Assembly: GCA_002454195.1 (NCBI GenBank)
Contig: DKIJ01000013.1
Span: 21,182-85,181, forward strand
Origin: Flavobacterium sp. UBA6721
Lineage (GTDB): Bacteria; Bacteroidota; Bacteroidia; Flavobacteriales; Flavobacteriaceae
Length of the DNA stretch: 64,000 nucleotides
Direction: 5' to 3'
This document shows positions 36,892 to 44,937 of this stretch, piece by piece. The position numbers were made by a program, and so were the translations under genes. Under the pieces are notes generated by a model, which did not search any database, was not told where the DNA came from, and saw nothing but the letters and a program-made list of their open reading frames with translations. Each line of letters begins with the position of its first letter. The stretch's first letter is position 1.

Positions 36892-39800
36892 TTAGAATGA
36901 AACGTTTAGTTTAACACCATAACTTTTTGAAGAAGGCAATTGTAATACTTCAAAACCAGGTAAAAGTGTTCCGCCATTTATAGCTTGAGTGTCTGGATCA
37001 ATATTTGGAACTTTTGTCCAAAGGGCCAAATTGTTCCCTATTAAACTTAGACTCATATTTTGTAAACGAGCTGCTTGAGTTATTTTTTTAGAAAAATTAT
37101 AACTGATACTTACTTCTCTAAGTTTTACATACGACGCATCAAAAGTGTTTGCTTCAACATTATCTCTTCGGAACGCATTATAATAATACCATGCCTCTTC
37201 TGTAATTCTTGTTGTGTTTGGGCTATATGTTCCATCTGAATTTTTAACTACACCTTCACCAATAATTCCTAATTCTCTTCCTGGTAATGAAACTGCTAGA
37301 ATTCCACTTTCCATACCGATAGAATTTGTGGTAGAATATATTTTCCCACCTTGTCTAATATCTAATAAGGCGTTTAAGCTCAAATTTTTGTATCTGAAAC
37401 TAGAACTTAAACCCAACATCCAGTCTGGATTATAATTTCCAATTTTTTTAATTTTAGTATCTAAAATTGGCGAACCACTTTCATAAACAATTTGACCATC
37501 AGGACTTCTTAAATACCCTCTTCCATACATGTCACCCATGCGCTCACCAACACGTGCTTCAATTGTACCTCCGTTTGGACCTTGAGCAATGATGTAATTA
37601 TTAATTCCGGCAGTAAGTTCTTTAACGTAACCACGGTTTTGAGTAAAATTAGCATTCAATGACCATTCGATGTTTTCAGATTTTACAGGAGTAATACCCA
37701 AACCTATTTCAAAACCTTTATTTTGAATTTTACCCGCGTTGATTACGTTAGAATTCGATCCTGTAGCTTGCGATACGTCCAATCCTACAATTTGATTTTT
37801 AGAATTAGTTACATAATAACTTGCATCTAAAGTCAAACGATTTTTAAAGAATTGACCTTCAACACCCACCTCATATGAAGTTGCAATTTCGGGTTTCAAA
37901 TTACTATTTAAGATTGAACTAGGATTAGTAAGAGTTCCTGCTAACGAACCGCTATTGTATGTTTTTTCTAAACGATACGGTTCAGTATCATTTCCTACTG
38001 AAGCTGCATTCAAACGTAATTTCAAGAAGTTTATATTTTTGTTCATTTCAAAAACAGAGGTTGGAATAAAACTTAATGAAGCTGACGGATAGAAATATGA
38101 ATTATTTGAAGCTGGTAAAGTAGACGACCAATCATTTCTTCCAGTGATATCAAGGTATAAATATTCTTTGTACCCAATATTCATTACACCATAAACACTG
38201 TTAATGCGTTTTTTAAATATATTTCTTAATAATGAAGGTGTAACATTGATGTTTTGGAAGTTATATATTCCTGGAATACTAATTCCTTTTCCTTCAATTT
38301 TACTTTCCGATGTTACTTGGTTCATTCTGTTGGCGCCAAATGAAACTTTAGAGGTAAAATTTCCAATTGTACGATTGTAAGACAATAAGAAATCAGTGTT
38401 GTACTCTGTAAATGCAATTTCTTGCTCACGATACATTCCACCCGGATATCTGGAAGAACCCAAAGGCCTTTTAGATGTTCTTAAATCATTTGAATCATCA
38501 ATACCTGCACGAACCATCAAAGACAAATTGTCGTTAATTTCATAAGTAGAGGCAATATTTCCGTACAAACGACCTTTTTTGAAAGCATTCGTATTTTCAT
38601 ACGCAATTTTGAAAGGATTGTCTCCCCAGCTAAACATACTATTTTGTTTCACATCAGGTGTAATCCAATAGTTTTTTAACCAGTCTAAGTCAACGTTAGT
38701 GTGGTTCCACAATAAATTGTACATGATTCCTTGACTTCCGTAACCTGTTACTGGCGTGTTGTCACTTTTACTTCTGATATAGTTAGCAACAGTAGATACC
38801 TTCCATTTGTCAGATATTTTGTAATTAACATTAACACTTACATTGTTTCTTTTTAAATTAGAGTTAGGCACAATGTCTTCAGCTGAGTTGTTCCCATAAC
38901 TTAATCTAAAATTTGTTTTTTCATCTGAACCAGTAATAGAAACTGAATTTGAAACTGAATTTCCAGTTCTGAAAAAGTCTTTTAAATTGTATCTGAATTC
39001 AAATGGAAGTGCCACTGCTTCTCCAACAGAATATCCAGGACTACCATTTTGTAAAACTGAAGTGCCTACACCAAATTTTGGTCCAAAGTTGGTGTCTGCT
39101 TGTGGATCATAAGTTTGAAAATAACCTCCACCATATACACCTTGTATTTCTGGTAAACGTAACGCTTCACTTGCCATGTAAGAAGATGAAACCGATACTC
39201 CTAAGCCTTTGTTTTTTCTTCCTGATTTAGTGTTAATAACAATTACACCATTTGCCGCTCTAGAACCGTATAGTGCTGAAGCCGCTGCGCCTTTAAGTAC
39301 GTTAACACTTTCAATGTCTTCTTGATTAATTTCTGAAGCTCCATTTCCATAATCAGTAGGAAGGTCAGTTTGTGTAGTTGGACCACTACCTACACCATAA
39401 ATCGAATTGTTGATTGGAATTCCATCCACTACAAATAAAGGTCCGTTATTATTAATATTTAAAGACTTATCACCTCTAATTACAACTCTTGTAGAACTGG
39501 TTATACCATTTCCAGCTCCTGTAATTTGCAATCCAGACACTTTACCTGTCAAGTTAGAAACAAAATTAGAGGAATTTACTTTATTAATATCCGATGACTT
39601 CAATTCTTGTGAAGCATACCCTAAAGATCGTTTTTCTCTTTTAATACCAAGAGCGGTAACAACTACCTCTCCTAATACTTGAGAATTAGGTTCTAGTACA
39701 ACATTAATTGATGTTTTATTTGCTACTTCAACTTCTTTGTTTGCATACCCGATATAGGAAAACACGAGTACTTGAGCTGCTTCTATTTTGATGGAATAAT

Positions 39801-39978
39801 TTCCATCCATATCAGTAATTGAACTAAGTTTAGAACCTTTTACTACGACACTTGTACCCGGCAAAGGACTTCCAGATGGATCCGTGACTTTACCAGCAAT
39901 TGTTTTTGTTTGTCCAAAACTTAGATGAACACAAAAAACAATTAAAAAAAACAACATTTTTTTCCCGATTACTCTCAT
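36892..39978 (-). CDS. SusC/RagA-type TonB-linked outer-membrane transporter
   Basis: A 1028-aa SusC-family receptor. Signal peptide (MLFFLIVFCVHLSFGQ), carboxypeptidase-like domain (TIAGKVTDPSGSPLPGTSVV, about 25-95), TonB-type box/plug with LGEVVVTALGIKREKRSLGY and the SusC signature VLKGAAASALYGSRAANGVI, then a large barrel ending KSYGVKLNVSF. It imports the substrate captured by SusD using TonB energy. The partner enzyme is a PhoD-like phosphatase, not a glycosidase, so organic phosphate esters are the likely cargo. No AraC, hybrid or anti-sigma regulator is adjacent. Confidence 0.93.
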   Translation of the reverse strand: MRVIGKKMLFFLIVFCVHLSFGQTKTIAGKVTDPSGSPLPGTSVVVKGSKLSSITDMDGNYSIKIEAAQVLVFSYIGYANKEVEVANKTSINVVLEPNSQVLGEVVVTALGIKREKRSLGYASQELKSSDINKVNSSNFVSNLTGKVSGLQITGAGNGITSSTRVVIRGDKSLNINNNGPLFVVDGIPINNSIYGVGSGPTTQTDLPTDYGNGASEINQEDIESVNVLKGAAASALYGSRAANGVIVINTKSGRKNKGLGVSVSSSYMASEALRLPEIQGVYGGGYFQTYDPQADTNFGPKFGVGTSVLQNGSPGYSVGEAVALPFEFRYNLKDFFRTGNSVSNSVSITGSDEKTNFRLSYGNNSAEDIVPNSNLKRNNVSVNVNYKISDKWKVSTVANYIRSKSDNTPVTGYGSQGIMYNLLWNHTNVDLDWLKNYWITPDVKQNSMFSWGDNPFKIAYENTNAFKKGRLYGNIASTYEINDNLSLMVRAGIDDSNDLRTSKRPLGSSRYPGGMYREQEIAFTEYNTDFLLSYNRTIGNFTSKVSFGANRMNQVTSESKIEGKGISIPGIYNFQNINVTPSLLRNIFKKRINSVYGVMNIGYKEYLYLDITGRNDWSSTLPASNNSYFYPSASLSFIPTSVFEMNKNINFLKLRLNAASVGNDTEPYRLEKTYNSGSLAGTLTNPSSILNSNLKPEIATSYEVGVEGQFFKNRLTLDASYYVTNSKNQIVGLDVSQATGSNSNVINAGKIQNKGFEIGLGITPVKSENIEWSLNANFTQNRGYVKELTAGINNYIIAQGPNGGTIEARVGERMGDMYGRGYLRSPDGQIVYESGSPILDTKIKKIGNYNPDWMLGLSSSFRYKNLSLNALLDIRQGGKIYSTTNSIGMESGILAVSLPGRELGIIGEGVVKNSDGTYSPNTTRITEEAWYYYNAFRRDNVEANTFDASYVKLREVSISYNFSKKITQAARLQNMSLSLIGNNLALWTKVPNIDPDTQAINGGTLLPGFEVLQLPSSKSYGVKLNVSF

Positions 39979-40386
39979 TTTTTTTAAGATTAAATTAACG
40001 AGGCAATATTATCGGATTTGTTGCAGTAGAGTATTAAGCTACAATTAAATGTAGTAACTAAGGGTTTTAACAAAATTTAGCTTATTTAAACTCAAAGTTT
40101 GTAGTATGTTAAATTTTAGTTTTGTGTGTAGAATTAAATCTAATACACAAATAATTTTTAATCAATGATTAAATTATAGTTGAAATACATTATTACGAAT
40201 TACAAGTAAAAAACACAAATTAATTAATTGAAATTCATTAATATACGTTTTAAATTTATTGAAAGACATTGGTAGAATTTGTATTCAACATAAATTAAAA
40301 AACTATTTGATTTTCTGAAGGTTATCGGTTCGGTATAAAAAAACAAATGACCTTAAAAATGAATTTAAGGTCATTTGTTCAACTTG
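39979..40386. other. Gene-free spacer upstream of SusC
   Basis: About 400 bp, very AT-rich. It must hold the susC operon promoter, but no clear minus-strand TAnnTTTG is visible. An imperfect dyad TTTGTGT / ACACAAA lies near 40120-40155. The end is copy 2 of the tRNA-terminator repeat. Confidence 0.6.
40301..40379 (-). terminator. Copy 2 of repeat; terminator of tRNA-Arg
   Basis: On the minus strand, 7 bp after the tRNA, ACAAATGACCTTAAA pairs with TTTAAGGTCATTTGT and is followed by TTTTTT: a strong terminator. The extended sequence, including CGAACCGATAACCTTC downstream, is duplicated at 34280-34356. Confidence 0.8.
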
Positions 40387-40460
40387 TGACCGCGGAGGGG
40401 TTCGAACCCCCAACCCTCAGAGCCGAAATCTGATATTCTATCCAGTTGAACTACGCAGCC
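40387..40460 (-). tRNA. tRNA-Arg (anticodon TCG)
   Basis: A 74-nt cloverleaf on the minus strand. Acceptor GGCTGCG pairs with CGCGGTC; D-arm follows (GTTC AACTGGATA GAAT); anticodon stem TCAGA/TCTGA holds the loop TTTCGGC, giving anticodon TCG (reads CGA); T-arm GGGGG TTCGAAC CCCTC; discriminator A. CCA is not encoded. The 5' end is one base after the stop codon of the GIY-YIG gene, so both must share a transcript unless the tRNA promoter lies inside that gene. Confidence 0.92.
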
Positions 40461-40461
40461 A

Positions 40462-40707
40462 TTATTTTATTAATTTTTCTTTTAAAAACTCTCTTCCACT
40501 TCCTGTCTTCAAATATTTTTCACGAAGAACAGCTTCTTCTCTTGTATCAAATTCTTCAAAATAAACTAATCTCCACGGCTTATATCCTTTAGTAGATTTA
40601 GTTTTACCTGAATTATGTTCTATTATCCTTTTATCAATATCAGACGTATGCCCTTTATATAGCCTACCATCAACTTCACTTTCTAAAACATATACAAAAT
40701 ACCCCAT
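40462..40707 (-). CDS. GIY-YIG nuclease-domain protein (81 aa), inserted at tRNA-Arg
   Basis: A single GIY-YIG domain. The signature is GYFVYVLES and YKGHTSDIDKRIIEHNSGK with the usual Tyr, Gly, Arg and later Glu in VYFEEFDTREEAVLREKYLK (REKYLKTGSG is typical of the small UPF0213/YhbQ-like group). It starts 8 bp after a broken tRNA-Arg 5' half and ends 1 bp before an intact tRNA-Arg, with the 36-nt 5' half of the tRNA repeated on both sides. Such context suggests a homing-type or tRNA-targeting element consisting of little more than the ORF. The activity on this tRNA gene is inference. Confidence 0.88.
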   Translation of the reverse strand: MGYFVYVLESEVDGRLYKGHTSDIDKRIIEHNSGKTKSTKGYKPWRLVYFEEFDTREEAVLREKYLKTGSGREFLKEKLIK

Positions 40708-40715
40708 TTATTGTT

Positions 40716-40771
40716 GAAATCTGATATTCCCTGCCTGTCGGCAGACAGGTATCCAGTTGAACTATGCAGCC
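40716..40771 (-). pseudogene. Broken tRNA-Arg 5' half with a 20-bp insertion
   Basis: On the minus strand GGCTGCATAGTTCAACTGGA-TA, then a 20-bp palindrome, then GAATATCAGATTTC. Without the palindrome it equals the first 36 nt of the intact tRNA-Arg apart from one change (G7 to A). It ends after the second base of the anticodon. The 3' half is missing; the GIY-YIG gene follows. Confidence 0.88.
40730..40749. repeat. 20-bp imperfect palindrome inside tRNA fragment
   Basis: CCTGCCTGTCGGCAGACAGG, a nearly self-complementary GC-rich word placed between GGATA and GAATA of the tRNA D-arm. It is far richer in GC than its surroundings. Similar CCTGCCTG/CAGGCAGG words are, from memory, dispersed repeats in Flavobacteria. 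Confidence 0.65.
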
Positions 40772-40780
40772 ATAATATAA

Positions 40781-40850
40781 AATTCCAATTTTTTAAATTC
40801 CAAATCCCAAGATTAAAATTGGAATTTGGAATTTCCTTTTTGGAATTTCT
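40781..40850. repeat. Degenerate heptamer repeat (10 units)
   Basis: Ten consecutive 7-bp units from AATTCCA and ATTTTTT through AAATTCC, AAATCCC, AAGATTA, AAATTGG, AATTTGG, AATTTCC, TTTTTGG to AATTTCT. The first half uses TTCC words and the second half GGAA words, so the array is also an inverted repeat overall. It fills the spacer after yqeY. Confidence 0.7.
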
Positions 40851-40859
40851 ATTTTAGTT

Positions 40860-41309
40860 TTACACTAATAATTTTTTCACAATAGTAGAAACTGTTTTTC
40901 CTTCAGCAGCTCCTCCTAATTGTGATGTAGCTAAGCCCATTACTTTACCCATAGAAGCAATCCCTGAAGCTCCAGTTTCAGCGATAATTTTTGCGATTAC
41001 TGCTTCTGTTTCTGCCTCACTTAATTGCGCAGGCAAAAACTTTTCGATTACAGCAACCTGAGCCAATTCTGGTTCGGCTAAATCAGGACGATTTTGCTCT
41101 GTATAAATTCTAGCACTTTCTTTACGAGTTTTAACCAAACGTTGTAATAATTTGATTTCTTCCTCTTCTGAAATTTCTTCTTTAGAACCTGAGGCGGTTT
41201 GCGCTAAAAGTAATTCCGATTTTATTGCTCGTAAAGCTTCTAAAGCAACAGTATCTTTTGCTTTCATGGCTGTTTTCATTTCATCCATGATTTTTGATGA
41301 TAAACTCAT
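40860..41309 (-). CDS. yqeY: GatB/YqeY domain-containing protein
   Basis: A 149-aa protein of the YqeY family, homologous to the C-terminal, tRNA-binding part of the GatB amidotransferase subunit. Family segments: MKAKDTVALEALRAIKSELL (about 15-34), RRLVKTRKESARIYTEQNRPDLAEPE-like block, IEKFLPAQLSE and the tail MGKVMGLATSQLGGAAEGK with VSTIVKKLL. Function is still unclear, perhaps in tRNA quality or amidation. It is separated from ftsZ by a terminator and so is not part of the dcw operon. Confidence 0.9.
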   Translation of the reverse strand: MSLSSKIMDEMKTAMKAKDTVALEALRAIKSELLLAQTASGSKEEISEEEEIKLLQRLVKTRKESARIYTEQNRPDLAEPELAQVAVIEKFLPAQLSEAETEAVIAKIIAETGASGIASMGKVMGLATSQLGGAAEGKTVSTIVKKLLV

Positions 41310-41430
41310 TTGTATGTTTTTAAGTAAGCAAACTTGCTTAGTTAGACTTTTAATTGATAGTGGTGAATCAAACTAAAAAAATGCTCATTACAAGCATAGG
41401 TTTTTGTAAATAACACTGCGCGAAGTTAAA

Positions 41431-41476
41431 AAAAATAACCCGAAAATTAAATGCAATCTTCGGGTTATTGTTTTTG
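41431..41476 (-). terminator. Terminator of the dcw operon after ftsZ
   Basis: On the minus strand AATAACCCGAAG pairs with TTCGGGTTATT, followed by eight T residues. It ends the mraZ-ftsZ transcript. Confidence 0.85.
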
Positions 41477-41488
41477 AAATTAATTTAA

Positions 41489-43477
41489 CTAATCTACATT
41501 ATCATGCAAATAAGAATTGTTAGAACGCAATTGTAAGTCATTATTACTATCTGTTCCAACAGAAATTCTTGAGTTGGCATTATTTGTTTGATTATTAGAA
41601 ATATCGATACCTAATCTTTTATAAGCTGGCTCTTTTTCGTATTCATCAATTTTTGATACGTTGTTATGAAACTTATAATTAAATTCTTTTAATTTTTTTC
41701 GTCTCTCATCGGCTCTTAAACGCAACGTTTCTTCGATTGTCATTTCAATAGGAGAAATATCTTCATTTCTTGTGAAATCTTCTGGAGCCGACTCAATTTT
41801 CTTCATTGTAATATTCAATTCCTCTGGAATTACTTCTTCTACAACTTTTGCTGCAGGTTTAGAAGACAACAATTCGTTTTCAGCGTCCATGTATTCTTCT
41901 AGAGAATATTTGATAACCCCATTATCAGACAACTCAGTTACTGGAACAAATTGAACCGCTTGATTCACTTTTATCTCCTTAGTTTCATTTGTCAATTCAA
42001 ATATAATTTTCTCTTCTTTAGCAGCAACTGGCGCAGACTTTACTGGTTCTGGTTTAACCGGTTCTGATTTGTAAAGTGGCAATTCAAATGAAAAAGAGGT
42101 TTGTTCTTGTTTTTCAACAACTTTTGGTTGTTCAACAACAGCTTTAACTTCTTCTACTTTTGGTGCAGAAAAAGTAAATTCCTCTTCTTTTATTGGTGAA
42201 ACGATTTCAAAAGTAACATCTATATTTTTAATAAATTCAGACATTGCCATTAATTCCTCATTCCCTGGAACAGGTACTGGCTGCTCAACAACTTGTGGTG
42301 CCTCAGCTATTACCTCCTCTTCTTCATCGATTAATTCAAAAACCACTCTTTCTTCTGGAGCGCTTACTGGCTTATCAATGTTTAAGTCAAAATTCGCTAC
42401 TGGAGTATTACTTAGATTATGAACAATTTTTTGCTCATCTTCTAAGGTATGAATGATTTTTTTAGGTTCTGTATTTACAATTCCGCTTTGTTGTTCAATA
42501 TCAAATCCTGTTGCAATAATAGTCACAGCAACGGCATCTCCTAATGATTCATCTTCACCAACCCCCATGATGATATTAGCATTATAACCAGCTTCACTTT
42601 GAATATGGTCATTAATTTCACCAATCTCATCTAAAGTAATTTCATTAGAACCAGAAACGATGAGCAACAATACGTTTTTGGCACCTGTAATTTTATTATC
42701 ATTCAATAAAGGAGAGTCTAATGCAGCGATAATAGCTTCTTTCGCTCTGTTTTCTCCTGATGCAACAGAAGATCCCATAATTGCTGTTCCGCTATTTGCT
42801 AATACCGTTTTAGCATCACGTAAATCGATATTTTGAGTGTAGTGATGTGTAATAACTTCAGCAATCCCTCTAGAGGCTGTAGCTAATACTTCATCCGCTT
42901 TTGAGAATCCGGCTTTGAAACCAAGATTACCGTAAACTTCTCTTAACTTATTATTATTAATTACAATAAGAGAATCTACTTGTTTACGTAATTTTTCAAT
43001 ACCAATAAGTGCTTGTTCTTGACGAACCTTACCTTCGAAAGTAAATGGTAAAGTAACAATACCAACAGTTAAGATTTCTCTTTCTTTAGCCAGCTGAGCA
43101 ATTACAGGCGCAGCACCAGTTCCAGTACCTCCACCCATTCCGGCAGTAATAAACACCATTTTAGTATTGCGATCTAACATTTTTTCAATATCAGCGATAC
43201 TTTCAATAGCCGACTGTTGTCCTACATCTGGATTTGCTCCAGCACCTAAACCTTCAGTTAAGTTAACACCTAATTGAATTTTGTTAGGAACAGCACTATT
43301 TTGTAATGCTTGTGAATCTGTATTACAAACAATGAAATCTACCCCTTTGATTCCTTGTTTAAACATGTGATTGATCGCGTTGCTTCCGCCCCCACCAACA
43401 CCGATTACTTTTATAACATTTGATTGATTTTTAGGTAAATCAAATGAAATACTTCCAAATTCTGAGTTGCTCGTCAT
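41489..43477 (-). CDS. ftsZ: Cell division GTPase FtsZ with long C-terminal extension
   Basis: A 662-aa tubulin-like GTPase that forms the division ring. The GTPase core (about 1-330) has VIGVGGGGSNAINHM, the tubulin signature GGGTGTGAAPVIAQ and the catalytic loop NANIIMGVGEDESLGD. It is followed by an unusually long acidic, Val/Pro-rich linker (about 345-600), then a conserved block ERRKKLKEFNYKFHNNV and a probable C-terminal peptide EPAYKRLGIDIS. A further ~40 Asn/Ser-rich residues extend past that peptide. Long FtsZ is usual in Flavobacteria, but the extra tail is notable. Last gene of the dcw operon. Confidence 0.95.
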   Translation of the reverse strand: MTSNSEFGSISFDLPKNQSNVIKVIGVGGGGSNAINHMFKQGIKGVDFIVCNTDSQALQNSAVPNKIQLGVNLTEGLGAGANPDVGQQSAIESIADIEKMLDRNTKMVFITAGMGGGTGTGAAPVIAQLAKEREILTVGIVTLPFTFEGKVRQEQALIGIEKLRKQVDSLIVINNNKLREVYGNLGFKAGFSKADEVLATASRGIAEVITHHYTQNIDLRDAKTVLANSGTAIMGSSVASGENRAKEAIIAALDSPLLNDNKITGAKNVLLLIVSGSNEITLDEIGEINDHIQSEAGYNANIIMGVGEDESLGDAVAVTIIATGFDIEQQSGIVNTEPKKIIHTLEDEQKIVHNLSNTPVANFDLNIDKPVSAPEERVVFELIDEEEEVIAEAPQVVEQPVPVPGNEELMAMSEFIKNIDVTFEIVSPIKEEEFTFSAPKVEEVKAVVEQPKVVEKQEQTSFSFELPLYKSEPVKPEPVKSAPVAAKEEKIIFELTNETKEIKVNQAVQFVPVTELSDNGVIKYSLEEYMDAENELLSSKPAAKVVEEVIPEELNITMKKIESAPEDFTRNEDISPIEMTIEETLRLRADERRKKLKEFNYKFHNNVSKIDEYEKEPAYKRLGIDISNNQTNNANSRISVGTDSNNDLQLRSNNSYLHDNVD

Positions 43478-43530
43478 ATTATTTGGTATTTGATATTAAT
43501 ATATTTTGTATTCCTTTATTTTATTTTTTG

Positions 43531-44931
43531 TTACTCTGCGTTATCTAAAAAATCTTTGATCTTGTCTACATAGCGGTCAAAAAACGATCGCTTAATCTTA
43601 TCCCCTGTAGATTCTTCTTTTTTAGAATAACTTTGTGTTTGCACTGGTGCTTGAGTTTGTACCTCCTCAACCTCTTGCTGTTGATAACGCTCCACAGGCT
43701 CGACAACTGCTTCACGATAAAAAACAGTTCTTTGAGGAACTACTTCTTCTTTTCTAACTGCACTTTGCGTATTATTAGCGATGCTGTTCATTACTAATCC
43801 AACAGCCGTAGCATATAAAGGACTCGAAAACTCTTCATCTGAATTCCCTGCTAGATGTTCATTAGGATACCCAATTCTAGTGTCCATCCCTGTAATGTAC
43901 TCTACTAATTGTTTGATATGCTTTAGTTGAGCTCCTCCACCTGTAAGTACAATTCCTGCTATTAGTTTTTTTCTAGGATCTTCGTGTCCGTAAGCCTTAA
44001 TTTCAGTAAAAACTTGTTCTATAATTTCGACTACACGAGCATGAATAATTTTAGATAAGTTCTTTAACGAAATTTCTTTTGGCTCTCTTCCTCTTAAACC
44101 TGGTATAGAAACGATTTCATTGTCTCTATTTTCACCTGGCCAAGCCGAACCGAATTTTACTTTTAATAATTCAGCTTGTTTTTCTATTATTGAGCAACCT
44201 TCTTTAATATCATCTGTAATTACATTTCCTCCAAAAGGAATTACAGCTGTGTGACGAATAATTCCATCTTTAAAAATAGCCAAGTCAGTTGTTCCACCAC
44301 CAATATCAATCAAAGCAACTCCTGCTTCTTTCTCCTCCTGACTCAAAACCGCATCTGATGACGCTAAAGGCTCTAATGTTAATCCAGACAATTCTATTCC
44401 TGAACTCTGAATGCAACGACCTACATTACGTATCGAAGATGCCTGACCTACTACCACATGGAAACTAGATTCTAATCGACCTCCATACATCCCAATAGGC
44501 TCTTTTATTTCAGATTGTCCGTCTATTTTAAATTCTTGTGGCAATACGTGAATAATTTCTTCCCCTGGCAACATTGCCAATTTATTTACCTGATCAATCA
44601 ATAATTGAATATCATCACCACCTATTACTTCTTCTGGATTCGTTCTGCTTATATAATCCGTATGCTGAATACTACGAATATGCTGACCCGCAATTCCTAC
44701 TACAACATCTTTAATTTTATAACCTGAATTTGTTTCTGCTTCATTAATTGCTTGCTGAATAGATTGAATGGTTTGTGTTATGTTATTCACCACTCCTCTA
44801 GCCACACCTAAACTTTTGGATTTTCCAACTCCCAAAATTTCTAACTTACCATACTCATTTTTTTTGCCAATCATGGCAACGATTTTGGTTGTCCCTATAT
44901 CTAGACCTACTGCAATATTCTCTTTTTCCAT
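43531..44931 (-). CDS. ftsA: Cell division protein FtsA
   Basis: A 466-aa actin-fold protein that tethers FtsZ to the membrane. Phosphate-1 loop is AVGLDIGTTKIVAM, SHS2/1C domain lies near 85-165, VALIDIGGGTTDLAIF is phosphate-2 and GIVLTGGGAQLKHI the adenosine loop. The C-terminus (DKIKRSFFDRYVDKIKDFL) is the amphipathic membrane-targeting helix after a variable Gln-rich linker. 53 bp upstream of ftsZ and 6 bp after ftsQ. Confidence 0.95.
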   Translation of the reverse strand: MEKENIAVGLDIGTTKIVAMIGKKNEYGKLEILGVGKSKSLGVARGVVNNITQTIQSIQQAINEAETNSGYKIKDVVVGIAGQHIRSIQHTDYISRTNPEEVIGGDDIQLLIDQVNKLAMLPGEEIIHVLPQEFKIDGQSEIKEPIGMYGGRLESSFHVVVGQASSIRNVGRCIQSSGIELSGLTLEPLASSDAVLSQEEKEAGVALIDIGGGTTDLAIFKDGIIRHTAVIPFGGNVITDDIKEGCSIIEKQAELLKVKFGSAWPGENRDNEIVSIPGLRGREPKEISLKNLSKIIHARVVEIIEQVFTEIKAYGHEDPRKKLIAGIVLTGGGAQLKHIKQLVEYITGMDTRIGYPNEHLAGNSDEEFSSPLYATAVGLVMNSIANNTQSAVRKEEVVPQRTVFYREAVVEPVERYQQQEVEEVQTQAPVQTQSYSKKEESTGDKIKRSFFDRYVDKIKDFLDNAE

Positions 44932-44937
44932 TTTCTA

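Larger units (their letters stand above)
34280..40379. mobile_element. SusC-SusD-PhoD cassette flanked by duplicated tRNA-Arg terminator
   Basis: A complete three-gene uptake operon lies exactly between two ~77-bp direct repeats (34280-34356 and 40301-40379), the second being the 3' flank of tRNA-Arg. Insertion downstream of a tRNA with duplication of its terminator is the simplest explanation. No recombinase is present, so a homologous or past site-specific event is inferred. Confidence 0.5.

Noticed and set aside
40301..40850. CRISPR array or phage attachment cluster
   Set aside because: The repeats are a tRNA duplication, a single palindrome and heptamers; there are no regular repeat-spacer units and no cas or integrase genes.
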